From the NCBI RefSeq assembly GCF_003355455.1, contig NZ_CP031357.1, positions 2,148,501-2,212,500 on the forward strand: a stretch of DNA of 64,000 nucleotides. The letters are read 5' to 3'. The number at the start of each line of letters is the position of its first letter. The stretch's first letter is position 1. A program made the position numbers and the translations under genes. This stretch comes from Erythrobacter aureus. GTDB lineage: Bacteria > Pseudomonadota > Alphaproteobacteria > Sphingomonadales > Sphingomonadaceae. Positions 18,501 to 26,624 of the stretch are shown here, piece after piece. A model generated the notes under the pieces. The model was not told where the DNA came from. It did not search any database and worked only from the letters and a program-made list of their open reading frames with translations.

Positions 18501-19084
18501 TAGGCAAGATCGACCAGCGCGGCCTCCGCGCGCTCTTCCACCTCGTTCCCGCGGCGGGCAAGCTCGATATAGAGCCGGTGCGGGAAGAGCGCCTGCAAGC
18601 GGTCGAGCAGCGCTTCGGCATGGTCCTGCTGTCCTTCGGCGAGCAGCCGGGTAACGCCGCCTTCGCTCGCCCCGGTAAAGGCGATCAGCCCGTCGGTATG
18701 GCCCTCGAGGCCCTCCATCCGCACATGCGGATCATATTCGAGCGGCCGTTCGAGATGCGCCTTGGAAACCAGATGGCAGAGATTGTCGTAACCGGCCTCG
18801 TCCTGCGCGTAGAGCGGCAGGTAGTCGACCTGCTTGCCTTCCGCCCCCTCGTCTCGTGATGGGCGCGCAACGCCCAGCAGCGTGCCGATTATCGGCTGAA
18901 TGCCCTCCGCCTTGCAGGCATTGGCGAACATGACCGCGCCATAGAGCCCGTTGCGGTCGGCGATCGCCATGGCGGGAAATCCGCGCTCCTTCGCCAGCTT
19001 GGCCATCGCCTTGGGATCGATCGCGCCTTCCAGCATCGTGTAGGCCGAGAGGATACGAAACGGGACGAAGGGCTTGAAGGACAT
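15593..19084 (-). CDS. dnaE: DNA polymerase III subunit alpha
   Basis: At 1163 residues from ATG 19084 this is the replicative polymerase of the DnaE1 type. Order: PHP domain, palm with the catalytic aspartates in PDFDIDFCETRRGEV (about residue 400) and KFDFLGLKTL (about 550), fingers, a tandem HhH region around SQLPLDDP to YGFNKSHAAAYALLAY, then a C-terminal OB-fold. The first PHP motif reads FRILSAYTMLEGAI where many homologues have V-H-S, so the metal-site histidine is lost and the PHP domain is probably not catalytic. An alternative start at 19129 adds 15 residues. It is flanked on both sides by palindromic repeats. Confidence 0.97.
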   Translation of the reverse strand: MSFKPFVPFRILSAYTMLEGAIDPKAMAKLAKERGFPAMAIADRNGLYGAVMFANACKAEGIQPIIGTLLGVARPSRDEGAEGKQVDYLPLYAQDEAGYDNLCHLVSKAHLERPLEYDPHVRMEGLEGHTDGLIAFTGASEGGVTRLLAEGQQDHAEALLDRLQALFPHRLYIELARRGNEVEERAEAALVDLAYARDLPLVATNPANFAEPHMHKAHDAMLCIAGSTHVDAEERARSNPESFVKTYHMMDEAFADLPEAVQNTLVVAQRCAYAPPYRKPILPSLAGDLEGEARMLEEDARKGLEARLEPYGAMSEEERQVYFDRLKFEVDIINQMGFPGYFLIVADFIKWAKDHDIPVGPGRGSGAGSLVAWALTITDLDPIQLGLLFERFLNPERVSMPDFDIDFCETRRGEVIRYVQQKYGHDHVAQIITFGKLKARAVLRDTGRILQMSYGHVDRLCKMVPNHPTDPWTLPRALNGAADFKREYDNDNEVKRLVDLAMQLEGFPRNSSTHAAGVVIGDRPLAKLVPLYRDPRSDMPVTQYDMKNVESSGLVKFDFLGLKTLSVLKKAVDLLKRREIDIDLSQLPLDDPKVYELMKAGNTVGVFQLESEGMRRTLTAVKPTNFGDIIALVSLYRPGPMDNIPLFGKRKAGEVPIEYPHAKLEGILAETYGIFVYQEQVMQAAQILAGYSLGDADLLRRAMGKKVQAEMDGQRQRFVDGCKEVSGIEKAEANALFDLIDKFAGYGFNKSHAAAYALLAYQTAWLKAHYPEEFYAASMCFDMHQSEKLAVFVDDARRSGIKVLPPSLNHSEAEYTVEQTDDGYAVRYALAGIRNVGERAMEAIVEEREAAGKFESLKDLFERLPKGSMNSRQLEALISAGALDEFEPNRAKLMANTDMLLAVADAAERERSSGQAGLFGGEDAAVEDTLRLKDAEDWSLSEARNREKENMGFSFKEHATAAYREIASAQGARSHASLMAGGVPGGGRMGAVMAVQVEGANKGTTKRGKPFIRADFSDSSGQFSAACFEEGLVDKFLEWAENGTCVKLDVELDSPSPDEPPRITVRGAVPLEAVKGSMAMLLTLEVESVDALTQLALELGADDTGGDEVLATLLTGDPTPPVMRLGRTFSIDGDVAERLASVPGLAKVQLTARRGKANLRLVA

Positions 19085-19152
19085 GGGCGGCAATATGCGG
19101 ATTGCGCCTTCGTCGGCCAAGGGGCGCATCCACAGGATTTTCAGCTCACACA

Positions 19153-19252
19153 GTCATTGCGAGCGTAGCGAAGCAGTCCAGGTCTGCCCTATCTGGATTG
19201 CCGGGTGGCCGGAGGCCGTCGTCGGCTCCGCCTGCGGCTCCTCGCAATGACT
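19153..19252. repeat. about 100-nt palindromic intergenic repeat, copy 3
   Basis: The ends GTCATTGCGAG and CTCGCAATGAC are the same as in copies 1 and 2, while the interior is more diverged (GCGTAGCGAAGCAGTCCAG). It lies upstream of dnaE and just after the stop of the glutathione peroxidase gene (19262). Confidence 0.85.
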
Positions 19253-19261
19253 ATCGAGACG

Positions 19262-19741
19262 TCAGAGGAGCTTTTCGATATCCTTGGCGATCGTCTTGGG
19301 CGCATCGGCAGGGCCATAGCGCTTCACGACATTGCCTTCGCGGTCGATCAGGAACTTGGTGAAGTTCCATTTGATCGCGCGCGACCCCATCAGCCCGGGC
19401 TTTTCGCCCTTCATCCAGTCGAACAGCGGGCTGGCGTCGTCGCCGTTCACGTCGACCTTGGCCATCAGCGGAAAGGTGAGGCCGAAATTGACCTTGCAGA
19501 ATTCGGCAATCTCGTCCGCGTCTCCCGGCTCCTGATTGCCGAACTGGTTGCAGGGAAAGGCGAGGACCTCGAAGCCCTTGTCCTTGTAATCCTGAAACAG
19601 CTCCTCCAACCCGTCATATTGCGGGGTGAAACCGCATTTGCTGGCGGTGTTCACCACCAGCAGCACCTTGCCGAGTTTCTCTTTCAGATCGAGCTGGTCG
19701 CCCGTGTTGGTGGCGACGGTAAAATCGGCAATGGTGGTCAC
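19262..19741 (-). CDS. glutathione peroxidase family protein
   Basis: This is a 159-residue thiol peroxidase. The peroxidatic cysteine is Cys36 in NTASKCGFTPQY. The glutamine of FPCNQFGNQEP (about residues 71-81) and the WNFTKFL segment complete the catalytic site. As in most bacterial homologues it uses Cys rather than selenocysteine, and the second Cys in FPCNQ fits a thioredoxin-dependent two-cysteine cycle. No signal peptide is seen, so it acts in the cytosol. It lies 6 nt after the preceding secreted protein gene and is likely co-transcribed with it. Confidence 0.95.
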   Translation of the reverse strand: MTTIADFTVATNTGDQLDLKEKLGKVLLVVNTASKCGFTPQYDGLEELFQDYKDKGFEVLAFPCNQFGNQEPGDADEIAEFCKVNFGLTFPLMAKVDVNGDDASPLFDWMKGEKPGLMGSRAIKWNFTKFLIDREGNVVKRYGPADAPKTIAKDIEKLL

Positions 19742-19747
19742 GGCGGT

Positions 19748-20257
19748 TTATTCCTTCTGGCGGTATACGTAGTCGAAAGCATCCGACCACGTACGACCAT
19801 GATCCGCGCTCGCTTGCCCGTATTGTCGTACGCTGCCGTCCTCTTCAAGCGTATAGGTCATCCGCACGAGCATGCGATCGCCTTGCGCACCCTTGCCCCA
19901 ATAGCCGGTCAGCACCATCGCGCCGTCCACCGCGCCCCCGTCAAAGAACACGCGCCCCGGCGTACCACCGACCCATAATTGGTGCCAGCCGCCGGTGGTG
20001 GGGTCATATGCGCTCAAGCTGCTCCCACCGCGTCCCTGAAAGGGCATCCAGGTCTCGCGGATGGCGCAGCCCGCGCTTACCTTTTCGATACGGCTGTTGG
20101 CCACTTGCTGGTCGCTGCCATTGGGGAACACCTCCCACTCGCCGACCCAAAAATCGAAGGCTTCGTGGTTCGCGCCTTCGCATTGCGGTTGCGGTGGTGG
20201 CGGGACGGCAGGTGCGGCGGCCTGTGCGAAGGCAATCGCGAGCGCGGCGGTCAGCAT
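19748..20257 (-). CDS. secreted hypothetical protein (DUF1579-like)
   Basis: Starting at ATG 20257 with GGGGAG 8 nt in front, the protein has 169 residues. It has a signal peptide (about 1-16), a proline-rich start of the mature chain (PAVPPPPQPQ) and a soluble beta-barrel-like domain. That domain opens with HEAFDFWVGEWEVFPNG and continues through RETWMPFQGRGGSSLSAYDP to WSDAFDYVYR. The FDFWVGEW opening is typical of DUF1579-like periplasmic or extracellular proteins of unknown role. Confidence 0.7.
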   Translation of the reverse strand: MLTAALAIAFAQAAAPAVPPPPQPQCEGANHEAFDFWVGEWEVFPNGSDQQVANSRIEKVSAGCAIRETWMPFQGRGGSSLSAYDPTTGGWHQLWVGGTPGRVFFDGGAVDGAMVLTGYWGKGAQGDRMLVRMTYTLEEDGSVRQYGQASADHGRTWSDAFDYVYRQKE

Positions 20258-20339
20258 GGTCAATTCTCCCCTGATCCCGCCAAGTTATACCGGGCCGTAC
20301 CGTCCGGCGAGCGACTATCGACCGAGGACCAACCTGCTC

Positions 20340-20618
20340 CTACGAGCGCGGGAAATCGTCGCGCTTCGAAAGGCTCACGATCTCGTCGACGTGGTACTCG
20401 CGGTCCCCCGCTTTCTCGATGTAGTAATCCCCACGTTCTTCGGCAGGCATCAGCATCACGTGACGGATCAGGTCGGCGAAGGTGCCGCTCCGCAGACCCT
20501 TGGCCGCATCCAGCACGCCGTCACCATCGCCGGTGCGATGGAGGCTGGCGCGGTCGTCCCACTCAATGCCTTCGCTATGGCTCGGGTCGCCTTTGAAAGT
20601 GCTCGGATGGTCGGTCAT
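20340..20618 (-). CDS. small conserved hypothetical protein
   Basis: This is a 92-residue acidic cytosolic protein with no membrane segment or recognised domain. A strong ribosome site (AGGAGA, 6 nt before the ATG) supports expression. The C-terminal half reads ADLIRHVMLMPAEERGDYY, then DREYHVDEIVSLSKRDDFP, suggesting a compact helix-helix-strand fold. It lies between lolD and the secreted protein gene, on the same strand as both. The function is unknown. Confidence 0.7.
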   Translation of the reverse strand: MTDHPSTFKGDPSHSEGIEWDDRASLHRTGDGDGVLDAAKGLRSGTFADLIRHVMLMPAEERGDYYIEKAGDREYHVDEIVSLSKRDDFPRS

Positions 20619-20665
20619 GCAAATCTCCTTTGCCCGACCAACGAGCGAAAGCGCTTGCGGGTCCT

Positions 20666-21340
20666 CTATTCGAGCACGCCTTCGTGAAGGCGGACGATAC
20701 GGTCCATTTTCTGCGCCAGCCGCTCGTTATGGGTTGCGATCAGCGCGGCACTGCCCTCGCCCCGGACGAGATCGAGGAGTTGCGCGAGCACCTTGTCCGA
20801 CGTCGCCTCGTCGAGATTGCCGGTCGGCTCGTCGGCCAGGACGAGATCGGGCTTGTTGGCGAGACCGCGCGCCACGGCGACGCGCTGCTGTTCGCCGCCC
20901 GAAAGCTGGCTGGGCCGGTGGTCGAGCCGGTGTTCGAGCCCCAGTGCGACGAGCAACTGCTCGGCACGTGCCTCGGCCTCGACTCGCGGTCTACCCGCCA
21001 CGAGCTGCGGCAGCACCACATTCTCGCGCGCATCGAAATCGGGCAGCAAATGGTGGAACTGGTAAACGAAGCCGAGATGTTCGCGGCGCAGCACGGTGCG
21101 AGCGCGCGAATCCGACTTCTCCGCCGAATGGCCCGCGATGACGATCTCACCCCCGAACCCGCCTTCGAGCAGGCCGACCGCCTGCAAGAGCGTGGATTTG
21201 CCCGAGCCCGAAGGACCTAGCAGCGCAACGATCTCGCCCGGCCGGATCGCAAGATCGACGCCGCGCAGCACGTCGATGCGCACCCCGCCCTGCTCGAAAC
21301 TGCGGGTCAACCGCTTCAGTTCGACGACCGGCCTATTCAT
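20666..21340 (-). CDS. lolD: lipoprotein-releasing ABC transporter, ATP-binding subunit
   Basis: This 224-residue ABC ATPase powers extraction of outer-membrane lipoproteins from the inner membrane. Walker A is LLGPSGSGKSTLLQ (about residues 41-54), the signature is LSGGEQQRVAVARGL, and Walker B is LVLADEPTGNLD. The GFVYQFHHLLPDFDARENV stretch is typical of LolD/MacB-type ATPases. It starts inside the last 8 nt of the permease gene, so the two are translationally coupled. Confidence 0.94.
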   Translation of the reverse strand: MNRPVVELKRLTRSFEQGGVRIDVLRGVDLAIRPGEIVALLGPSGSGKSTLLQAVGLLEGGFGGEIVIAGHSAEKSDSRARTVLRREHLGFVYQFHHLLPDFDARENVVLPQLVAGRPRVEAEARAEQLLVALGLEHRLDHRPSQLSGGEQQRVAVARGLANKPDLVLADEPTGNLDEATSDKVLAQLLDLVRGEGSAALIATHNERLAQKMDRIVRLHEGVLE

Positions 21341-22574
21341 AGCGCAGCACCTGTACCGGGTCCGTGCTCGCCGCTTTCCAGGCAGGATAGAGCGTGGCGA
21401 GGAAACTGAGGGCCAGCGCCAGCAGCACGATCATCCCGACCTCGACCGGGTCGGTCTTGGACGGCAGCATGGTCAGGAAACGGACCTGCGGGTCCCATAG
21501 TTCGACGCCCGTGAGATAGCCGATCCCGGTGACGATCTGCTGACGGAAGGTCAGGATGACGAAACCGAGCAGAAGGCCCGCCACCGTTCCGATCGCCCCC
21601 ACCGTGAAGCCCGTCGTCACGAAGATCTTCATCAGGCTTTTCCGCGTCGCCCCCATGGTCCGCATGATGGCGATATCGCGCGTCTTGGCCCGCACCAGCA
21701 TGACCAGGCTCGAAAGGATATTGAATGCCGCAACCAACACCATGAAACTCAGTGCGAAAGCCATCGCCACGCGTTCGACCTGAAGCGCCTCGAACAGGGT
21801 CGAATTGATCGTCTTCCAGTCTGACACGACCGCTCTGCCCTGAACCGCCCTCTGGACCGGATCGAGGATTTCTCCGACGCGGTCGGCATCTTCTACCGTC
21901 ACCTCGATCATACCGACTGTATCGCCGATCAGCAGCAGGGTCTGCGCATCTTCCATCGGCATGACCACGAAAGCGCCATCGTAATCGAACACGCCGACCT
22001 CGAAAATCGCGGCGACTTCGTAGCCCACCTGGCGCGGGACGGTGCCGAAGGGAGTCGAGCGGCCCTGAGGATTGATGATGGTGATCGTATCGCCGACCCG
22101 CGCGCCGATATTTTCCGCCAGACGCACCCCGATCGCCACCTTGCTCGCACCTGGCTGCAGCGCATCGAAATTCCCGCTGATCGCCTTGGTGGAGAATTCC
22201 TGCAAATCCTGCCGTGTATGGCCGCGCACGAGGATCGCCTCGACCCGCCCGTTGAAACTCGTCAAGAGGGGCTGTTCGATCAAGGGCGAGGCGCTGACCA
22301 CCCCCGGCGTTTCCTCGACTCTCGCGAGGACGTTCTCCCAATCGTCGAGCCGACCGCCATAAGCCTGCACGATGGCATGGCCGTTCAACCCGACGATCTT
22401 GTCGAGCAATTCGGCGCGAAAGCCGTTCATCACGCTCATCACCACGACCAGCATGGCGACGGAGAGCATGACAACGCCGATCGAGATGCTGGCGACCAGC
22501 GCAATGAAAGCCTCGCCCTTGCCCGGAAGCAAATAGCGCTTGGCGATGGTCCATTCGAAAGGAGAGAGGATCAA
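21333..22574 (-). CDS. lolC: lipoprotein-releasing ABC transporter permease (LolC/LolE type)
   Basis: With the TTG start at 22574 the protein has 413 residues, the family size; a longer ATG frame adds about 35 residues of unlikely sequence. The opening FEWTIAKRYLLPGKGEAFIA is characteristic. One transmembrane helix follows, then a large periplasmic domain (about residues 50-260) and three C-terminal helices, the FtsX-like layout. A single LolC/E-type permease beside LolD suggests a homodimeric LolF-like transporter, as known in some bacteria; a second permease elsewhere in the genome cannot be excluded. It is divergent from purF. Confidence 0.92.
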   Translation of the reverse strand: MILSPFEWTIAKRYLLPGKGEAFIALVASISIGVVMLSVAMLVVVMSVMNGFRAELLDKIVGLNGHAIVQAYGGRLDDWENVLARVEETPGVVSASPLIEQPLLTSFNGRVEAILVRGHTRQDLQEFSTKAISGNFDALQPGASKVAIGVRLAENIGARVGDTITIINPQGRSTPFGTVPRQVGYEVAAIFEVGVFDYDGAFVVMPMEDAQTLLLIGDTVGMIEVTVEDADRVGEILDPVQRAVQGRAVVSDWKTINSTLFEALQVERVAMAFALSFMVLVAAFNILSSLVMLVRAKTRDIAIMRTMGATRKSLMKIFVTTGFTVGAIGTVAGLLLGFVILTFRQQIVTGIGYLTGVELWDPQVRFLTMLPSKTDPVEVGMIVLLALALSFLATLYPAWKAASTDPVQVLRYE

Positions 22575-22745
22575 GACAGCCCTTGTATCTGGCGGTGCGT
22601 TGGAAGGGCGTTTAGGCAGCCACGCCTTGCTGCGCAATGAAATCGTGTCTTTCCTTGGGCCATCCATCGCACCGGCCTTGTAATCGGGCCGTAACATCGC
22701 CATTGGGACCCCCATCCCGATCAGTCGCGGCAGACAGGCCTTTCG

Positions 22746-24218
22746 ATGAACCTCACCCACCCGTTTCTCGACGAGGATGGCGACAAGCTGCGCGAGGAGT
22801 GCGGCGTGTTCGGCGCAATCAACGCGACCGATGCGGCAGCCGCGACAGCTCTCGGCCTCCACGCTCTCCAGCACCGCGGCCAGGAAGCCGCCGGCATCAC
22901 CAGTTTCGACGGCGCCGAATTCTTCACTCGCCGCGGACTTGGCCATGTGGCGGAAAATTTTTCCAGCCAGGAAGCCATTGCCGAGCTGCCCGGCACGATG
23001 GCGGCGGGTCATGTGCGCTATTCCACCACCGGCGGGGCGGGCCTGCGCAACGTCCAGCCGCTTTACGCCGACCTTGCCAGCGGCGGGTTCGCGGTGGCGC
23101 ACAATGGCAATATCTCGAATGCGGGCGTGCTGCGCGACGACCTTGTACGCCGCGGTTCGATCTTCCAGTCTACCAGCGACACCGAGGTCATCATCCACCT
23201 CGTGGCGACCAGCCGGTATCCCACGATCATGGACCGGCTGATCGATGCACTGCGCCTGCTTGAGGGTGCCTATGCGCTGATCGTGATGACGCCCGAGGGT
23301 ATGATCGCCTGCCGCGACCCGCTGGGCATCCGTCCGCTACAGATGGGCCGGATCGGCGATGCCACCGTCTTCGCGTCCGAAACCGTGGCCTTCGACGTGG
23401 TCGGCGCCCAGTTCGTGCGGCAGGTGGAACCGGGCGAGGTGATTAAGGTCGATTTCGACGGCAATATCGATTCGCTCCATCCCTTCGGCGATCACGCCCC
23501 GCGTCCCTGCATTTTCGAACATGTCTATTTCAGCCGCCCGGATTCGGTGTTCGACGGGCGCAGCATCTACGAAGCACGAAAGGCTATCGGCGCCGAACTC
23601 GCGCGCGAGAAACCGGTCGAAGCCGATCTCGTGGTCCCCGTGCCCGATAGCGGCGTTCCCGCAGCCATCGGCTATGCGCAGGAATCGGGCATTCCGTTCG
23701 AGCTTGGCATTATCCGCTCCCACTATGTCGGGCGCACTTTCATTCAGCCCAGCGACGGCGTTCGCCACGCGGGCGTCAAGCGCAAGCACAATGCCAACCG
23801 CGCTCTGGTGGAGGGCAAGCGCATCGTTCTGATCGACGACAGCATCGTGCGCGGCACGACATCGATGCAGATTGTCGAAATGATGCGCGATGCCGGGGCT
23901 ATCGAAGTCCATTTTCGCGTGGCCAGCCCGCCGACCGCGCATAGCTGCTTTTACGGCGTGGACACGCCCGAACGCTCCAAGCTGCTCGCCGCGCGCATGG
24001 ATGTCGAACCGATGCGCGAATTCATCAGGGCCGACAGCCTCGCCTTCGTATCGATCGACGGTCTCTATCGCGCCGTGGGCGAGAAGCCCCGCAATTCGGC
24101 CTGCCCGCAATTCTGCGACGCGTGCTTCACCGGCGATTATCCGACCTCGCTGACCGACATGGCGCGGCGCGAAGACAAGCAGCACAAACTCGCATTCCCA
24201 TCCGAACAGGTCGCCTGA
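22746..24218 (+). CDS. purF: amidophosphoribosyltransferase
   Basis: The 490-residue enzyme catalyses the first committed step of purine synthesis, transferring glutamine amide nitrogen to PRPP. The Ntn nucleophile is Cys19 in REECGVFGAI, exposed after removal of the first residues. HALQHRGQEAAGI and GHVRYSTTGG belong to the glutaminase domain. The PRPP loop is RIVLIDDSIVRGTTS (about residues 360-374). The stop overlaps the next start as TGATG. Confidence 0.97.
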   Translation: MNLTHPFLDEDGDKLREECGVFGAINATDAAAATALGLHALQHRGQEAAGITSFDGAEFFTRRGLGHVAENFSSQEAIAELPGTMAAGHVRYSTTGGAGLRNVQPLYADLASGGFAVAHNGNISNAGVLRDDLVRRGSIFQSTSDTEVIIHLVATSRYPTIMDRLIDALRLLEGAYALIVMTPEGMIACRDPLGIRPLQMGRIGDATVFASETVAFDVVGAQFVRQVEPGEVIKVDFDGNIDSLHPFGDHAPRPCIFEHVYFSRPDSVFDGRSIYEARKAIGAELAREKPVEADLVVPVPDSGVPAAIGYAQESGIPFELGIIRSHYVGRTFIQPSDGVRHAGVKRKHNANRALVEGKRIVLIDDSIVRGTTSMQIVEMMRDAGAIEVHFRVASPPTAHSCFYGVDTPERSKLLAARMDVEPMREFIRADSLAFVSIDGLYRAVGEKPRNSACPQFCDACFTGDYPTSLTDMARREDKQHKLAFPSEQVA

Positions 24219-24928
24219 TGACGAAACCACTCGAAAATCGCCTCGCCCTTGTCACCGGGGCGAGCAAGGGGATCGGTGCGGCTACCGCGCAAGCACTGGC
24301 GGCCGCCGGTGCCCACGTCGTGCTGACGGGGCGCGATGTCCGCGCGCTCGAATCGGTCGAGGATGCAATTCACGAAGCTGGCGGAGCCTCGACGATTGCG
24401 CCGGTCGATCTTAACGAAAACGATGGCATCGCCCGCCTCGCCTCGGCCATTTCCGGGCGCTGGGACAAGCTCGATTTCCTCGTCATTTCGGGGGCCTATC
24501 TGCCCGCGCTCACCCCGGTAACCCAAATCGACGGCAAGCAGCTCAGCCAGGCCCTGACGGTCAATTTCCTCGCCACGCAGGCCTTGCTGGCCAATTTCGA
24601 CCCGCTGCTCAAACGTGCCGATGCGGGCCGCGTGATCGGCCTGACCAGCAGCGTGGGGGCGACGCCGCGCGCCTATTGGTCCGCCTATGGCGCCACCAAG
24701 GCCGCTTTCGACAACCTGCTGGCAAGCTATGCCCAGGAAGTCGAAAAAATCTCCAAGGTCCGCGTCGCGCTGATCGATCCGGGGGCCACCCGTACCGCCA
24801 TGCGCGCCAAGGCCTATCCCGGCGAAGACCCGCAGACGGTGAAGGAACCGTCGGTTGTTGCCGATCGGTTGGTGAAACTGCTGGTCGACGGTTTCGAGGG
24901 CTTCCATCGCGAGCGCGTCGAGGGATAG
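24218..24928 (+). CDS. short-chain dehydrogenase/reductase
   Basis: This is a 236-residue SDR with the nucleotide motif ALVTGASKGIGAATAQAL at the N terminus, catalytic serine region LTSSVGA, and the YxxxK pair in SAYGATKAAFD. The usual NNAG is ISGAY here, as in some YciK-like SDRs. The substrate is unknown. Its start overlaps the purF stop by one base, and this purF-SDR coupling suggests co-expression only, with no metabolic link visible. Confidence 0.85.
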   Translation: MTKPLENRLALVTGASKGIGAATAQALAAAGAHVVLTGRDVRALESVEDAIHEAGGASTIAPVDLNENDGIARLASAISGRWDKLDFLVISGAYLPALTPVTQIDGKQLSQALTVNFLATQALLANFDPLLKRADAGRVIGLTSSVGATPRAYWSAYGATKAAFDNLLASYAQEVEKISKVRVALIDPGATRTAMRAKAYPGEDPQTVKEPSVVADRLVKLLVDGFEGFHRERVEG

Positions 24929-25040
24929 GTTAACCAAGCGCGGTCAGGACTTCTCAACTCCGATTGGGTGAGTCATGGCGAATCGCCCCGGTTGCCTCCG
25001 GGCGATTTGAGTCGCACCGAATCGAGGAAGGGCGCCAACC

Positions 25041-25388
25041 ATGATCCACCGGTCGAGTGATCCCTATACGCTAGCCTCGCAGGAGGATCGCTGCGCCCCG
25101 CGAACCAGGCTGACCATTCCAGGACAATTGCGGCCGAGCGGCGGGCGCGCGTTCCGGACCGTGGTTCACGACCTCTCGATCTCGGGCTTTTCAGCCGCCG
25201 CGCTCAACCGCATGCACGAAGGCCAGCTATGCTGGCTTACCCTGGCAGGTCTCGAATCGCTTCAGGCACAGGTGATCTGGTGGGAAAACTGCATGGTCGG
25301 CTGCGCTTTCAGCGAACTGCTGAGCCCGATTGTGCACGACAGCATCCTCGCCCGCTATAGCGGAGAGGATGCCTATCGCGCCTACTGA
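25041..25388 (+). CDS. PilZ domain protein
   Basis: This 115-residue single-domain protein has both cyclic-di-GMP contacts of PilZ: RxxxR at Arg17-Arg21 and DLSISG at residues 44-49. It would act as a small cytosolic c-di-GMP receptor that alters motility or surface behaviour through an unknown partner. No cyclase or phosphodiesterase is adjacent. It lies 112 nt downstream of the SDR on the same strand and converges with the serine hydrolase gene. Confidence 0.85.
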   Translation: MIHRSSDPYTLASQEDRCAPRTRLTIPGQLRPSGGRAFRTVVHDLSISGFSAAALNRMHEGQLCWLTLAGLESLQAQVIWWENCMVGCAFSELLSPIVHDSILARYSGEDAYRAY

Positions 25389-25415
25389 CGGGGGCGCAGC
25401 CCCGCTCCCGTCCGC

Positions 25416-26624
25416 TCAGTCGTCGAGTGCCTCGGCGATCTTGCCGACAAGGTCGCGGAAACCGGCGCGATGGTCGCTGCTCGTGGCTGTCGGCCAGTTG
25501 CTGACAATGGCGACGACCAGCTTCTCTTCCGGCACGATGGTGATCGCCTGTCCGAAAATGCCCTGCGCGCCATAGGTGTCGCCGGGATAGGTCCACCATT
25601 GATAGCCATAGCCGAAGCCCGGCGCCCGTTCACCGAAATCGACCAGCGGCGAACCGGCCTTGGCAAACCAGCCCTCGGGCACGACACCCTTGCCACCTTC
25701 GAGCGCGAACTGACCCATGCGGGCATAGTCGGCCAGGCGCAGCGACAAGCAGCAGCCGCCGATATTGCCGCCGGTCAGGTCCTGCATCCAGAACAGACCG
25801 CCTGCGAAACCTGCGGGTTCGACGATCTTTTCCGCCGCATAGGCAGCGAGCGGCCGGCCGGTCGCCTGTTCGACGATCAGGCCGAGAAGATTGGTTTCGA
25901 GCGTTTTGTAAACCCATTTTTCGCCAGCGGGCGCCTCGCGCGTCAGGGTGCGGGCATAAGTCACCGCCTGCGATTCCCCGGCGACCGGCGCGATGGCGAG
26001 CATCTTGGCGACATCGCTGTCGGGATCGGTATAGTCCTCGTTCCAGGCAACGCCCGAGGTCATGCTGGCGATCTGGCCGACGCTGACACCGTCATAGGCC
26101 GTCCCGGCAAGCGCGGGGATGATATCGGTCACGGGGGTATCGACGCTGTCCACCGCCCCATCCTCGATCGCGGCGCCGAGCAGCGTCGAGGTGAAGCTCT
26201 TGGCGACCGAGAAGCTGGTCCAGCGACCGGTCGGGCCGAAACCGAGGCCGTAATCCTCGAACACCACCTCGCCATTCTTGAGCGCCATCACGCCGGCGGC
26301 CTGCGTTTGCGCCATATAGGCGCGGATTTCAGCCTGCAGGGCCACAGGAAGATTTTCGCCCGCACGCGGCAAAACGCGCGTTTTGGCGGCGGGCGCCACT
26401 TCGAGGCCGGGAAACAGCCCCTCCATGTCGCGAAACGCGGCCGAGCGGCGTTCATCGCTCCAGAACAGGATCGAATCGCCCGGATCCATGCTCGCCATCT
26501 GTTCGGGCATGGATTGCGTGACCGCTGGCGGCACGACCGTAACCTCGCCAACAGGCGCGCTATCGTAAGCGCCAGCACATCCCGACAGCACCAGTGCCGC
26601 GGTCGAAATCCAAAACCCCTTCAT
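25416..26624 (-). CDS. serine hydrolase of the beta-lactamase/CubicO family, lipoprotein
   Basis: From ATG 26624, which overlaps the cyclopropane synthase stop as ATGA, the protein has 402 residues. It has a lipoprotein signal ending LVLSGC, then a class C-like serine hydrolase domain. SFSVAKSF supplies the SxxK nucleophile and the later YGYQWW region is typical of the family. A role in resistance should not be assumed: such proteins are mostly esterases or peptidases. It ends a photolyase-cyclopropane synthase-hydrolase run. Confidence 0.88.
   Translation of the reverse strand: MKGFWISTAALVLSGCAGAYDSAPVGEVTVVPPAVTQSMPEQMASMDPGDSILFWSDERRSAAFRDMEGLFPGLEVAPAAKTRVLPRAGENLPVALQAEIRAYMAQTQAAGVMALKNGEVVFEDYGLGFGPTGRWTSFSVAKSFTSTLLGAAIEDGAVDSVDTPVTDIIPALAGTAYDGVSVGQIASMTSGVAWNEDYTDPDSDVAKMLAIAPVAGESQAVTYARTLTREAPAGEKWVYKTLETNLLGLIVEQATGRPLAAYAAEKIVEPAGFAGGLFWMQDLTGGNIGGCCLSLRLADYARMGQFALEGGKGVVPEGWFAKAGSPLVDFGERAPGFGYGYQWWTYPGDTYGAQGIFGQAITIVPEEKLVVAIVSNWPTATSSDHRAGFRDLVGKIAEALDD

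Noticed and set aside
16733..18859. A 708-codon plus-strand frame antisense to dnaE.
   Set aside because: It lies wholly within the polymerase gene and has no recognisable domain; it is the mirror of GC-biased third positions.
25416..26624. The lipoprotein serine hydrolase as a class C beta-lactamase.
   Set aside because: SxxK is present, but clear class C Tyr-x-Asn and KTG motifs were not found at the expected places, so only the broader family is supported.
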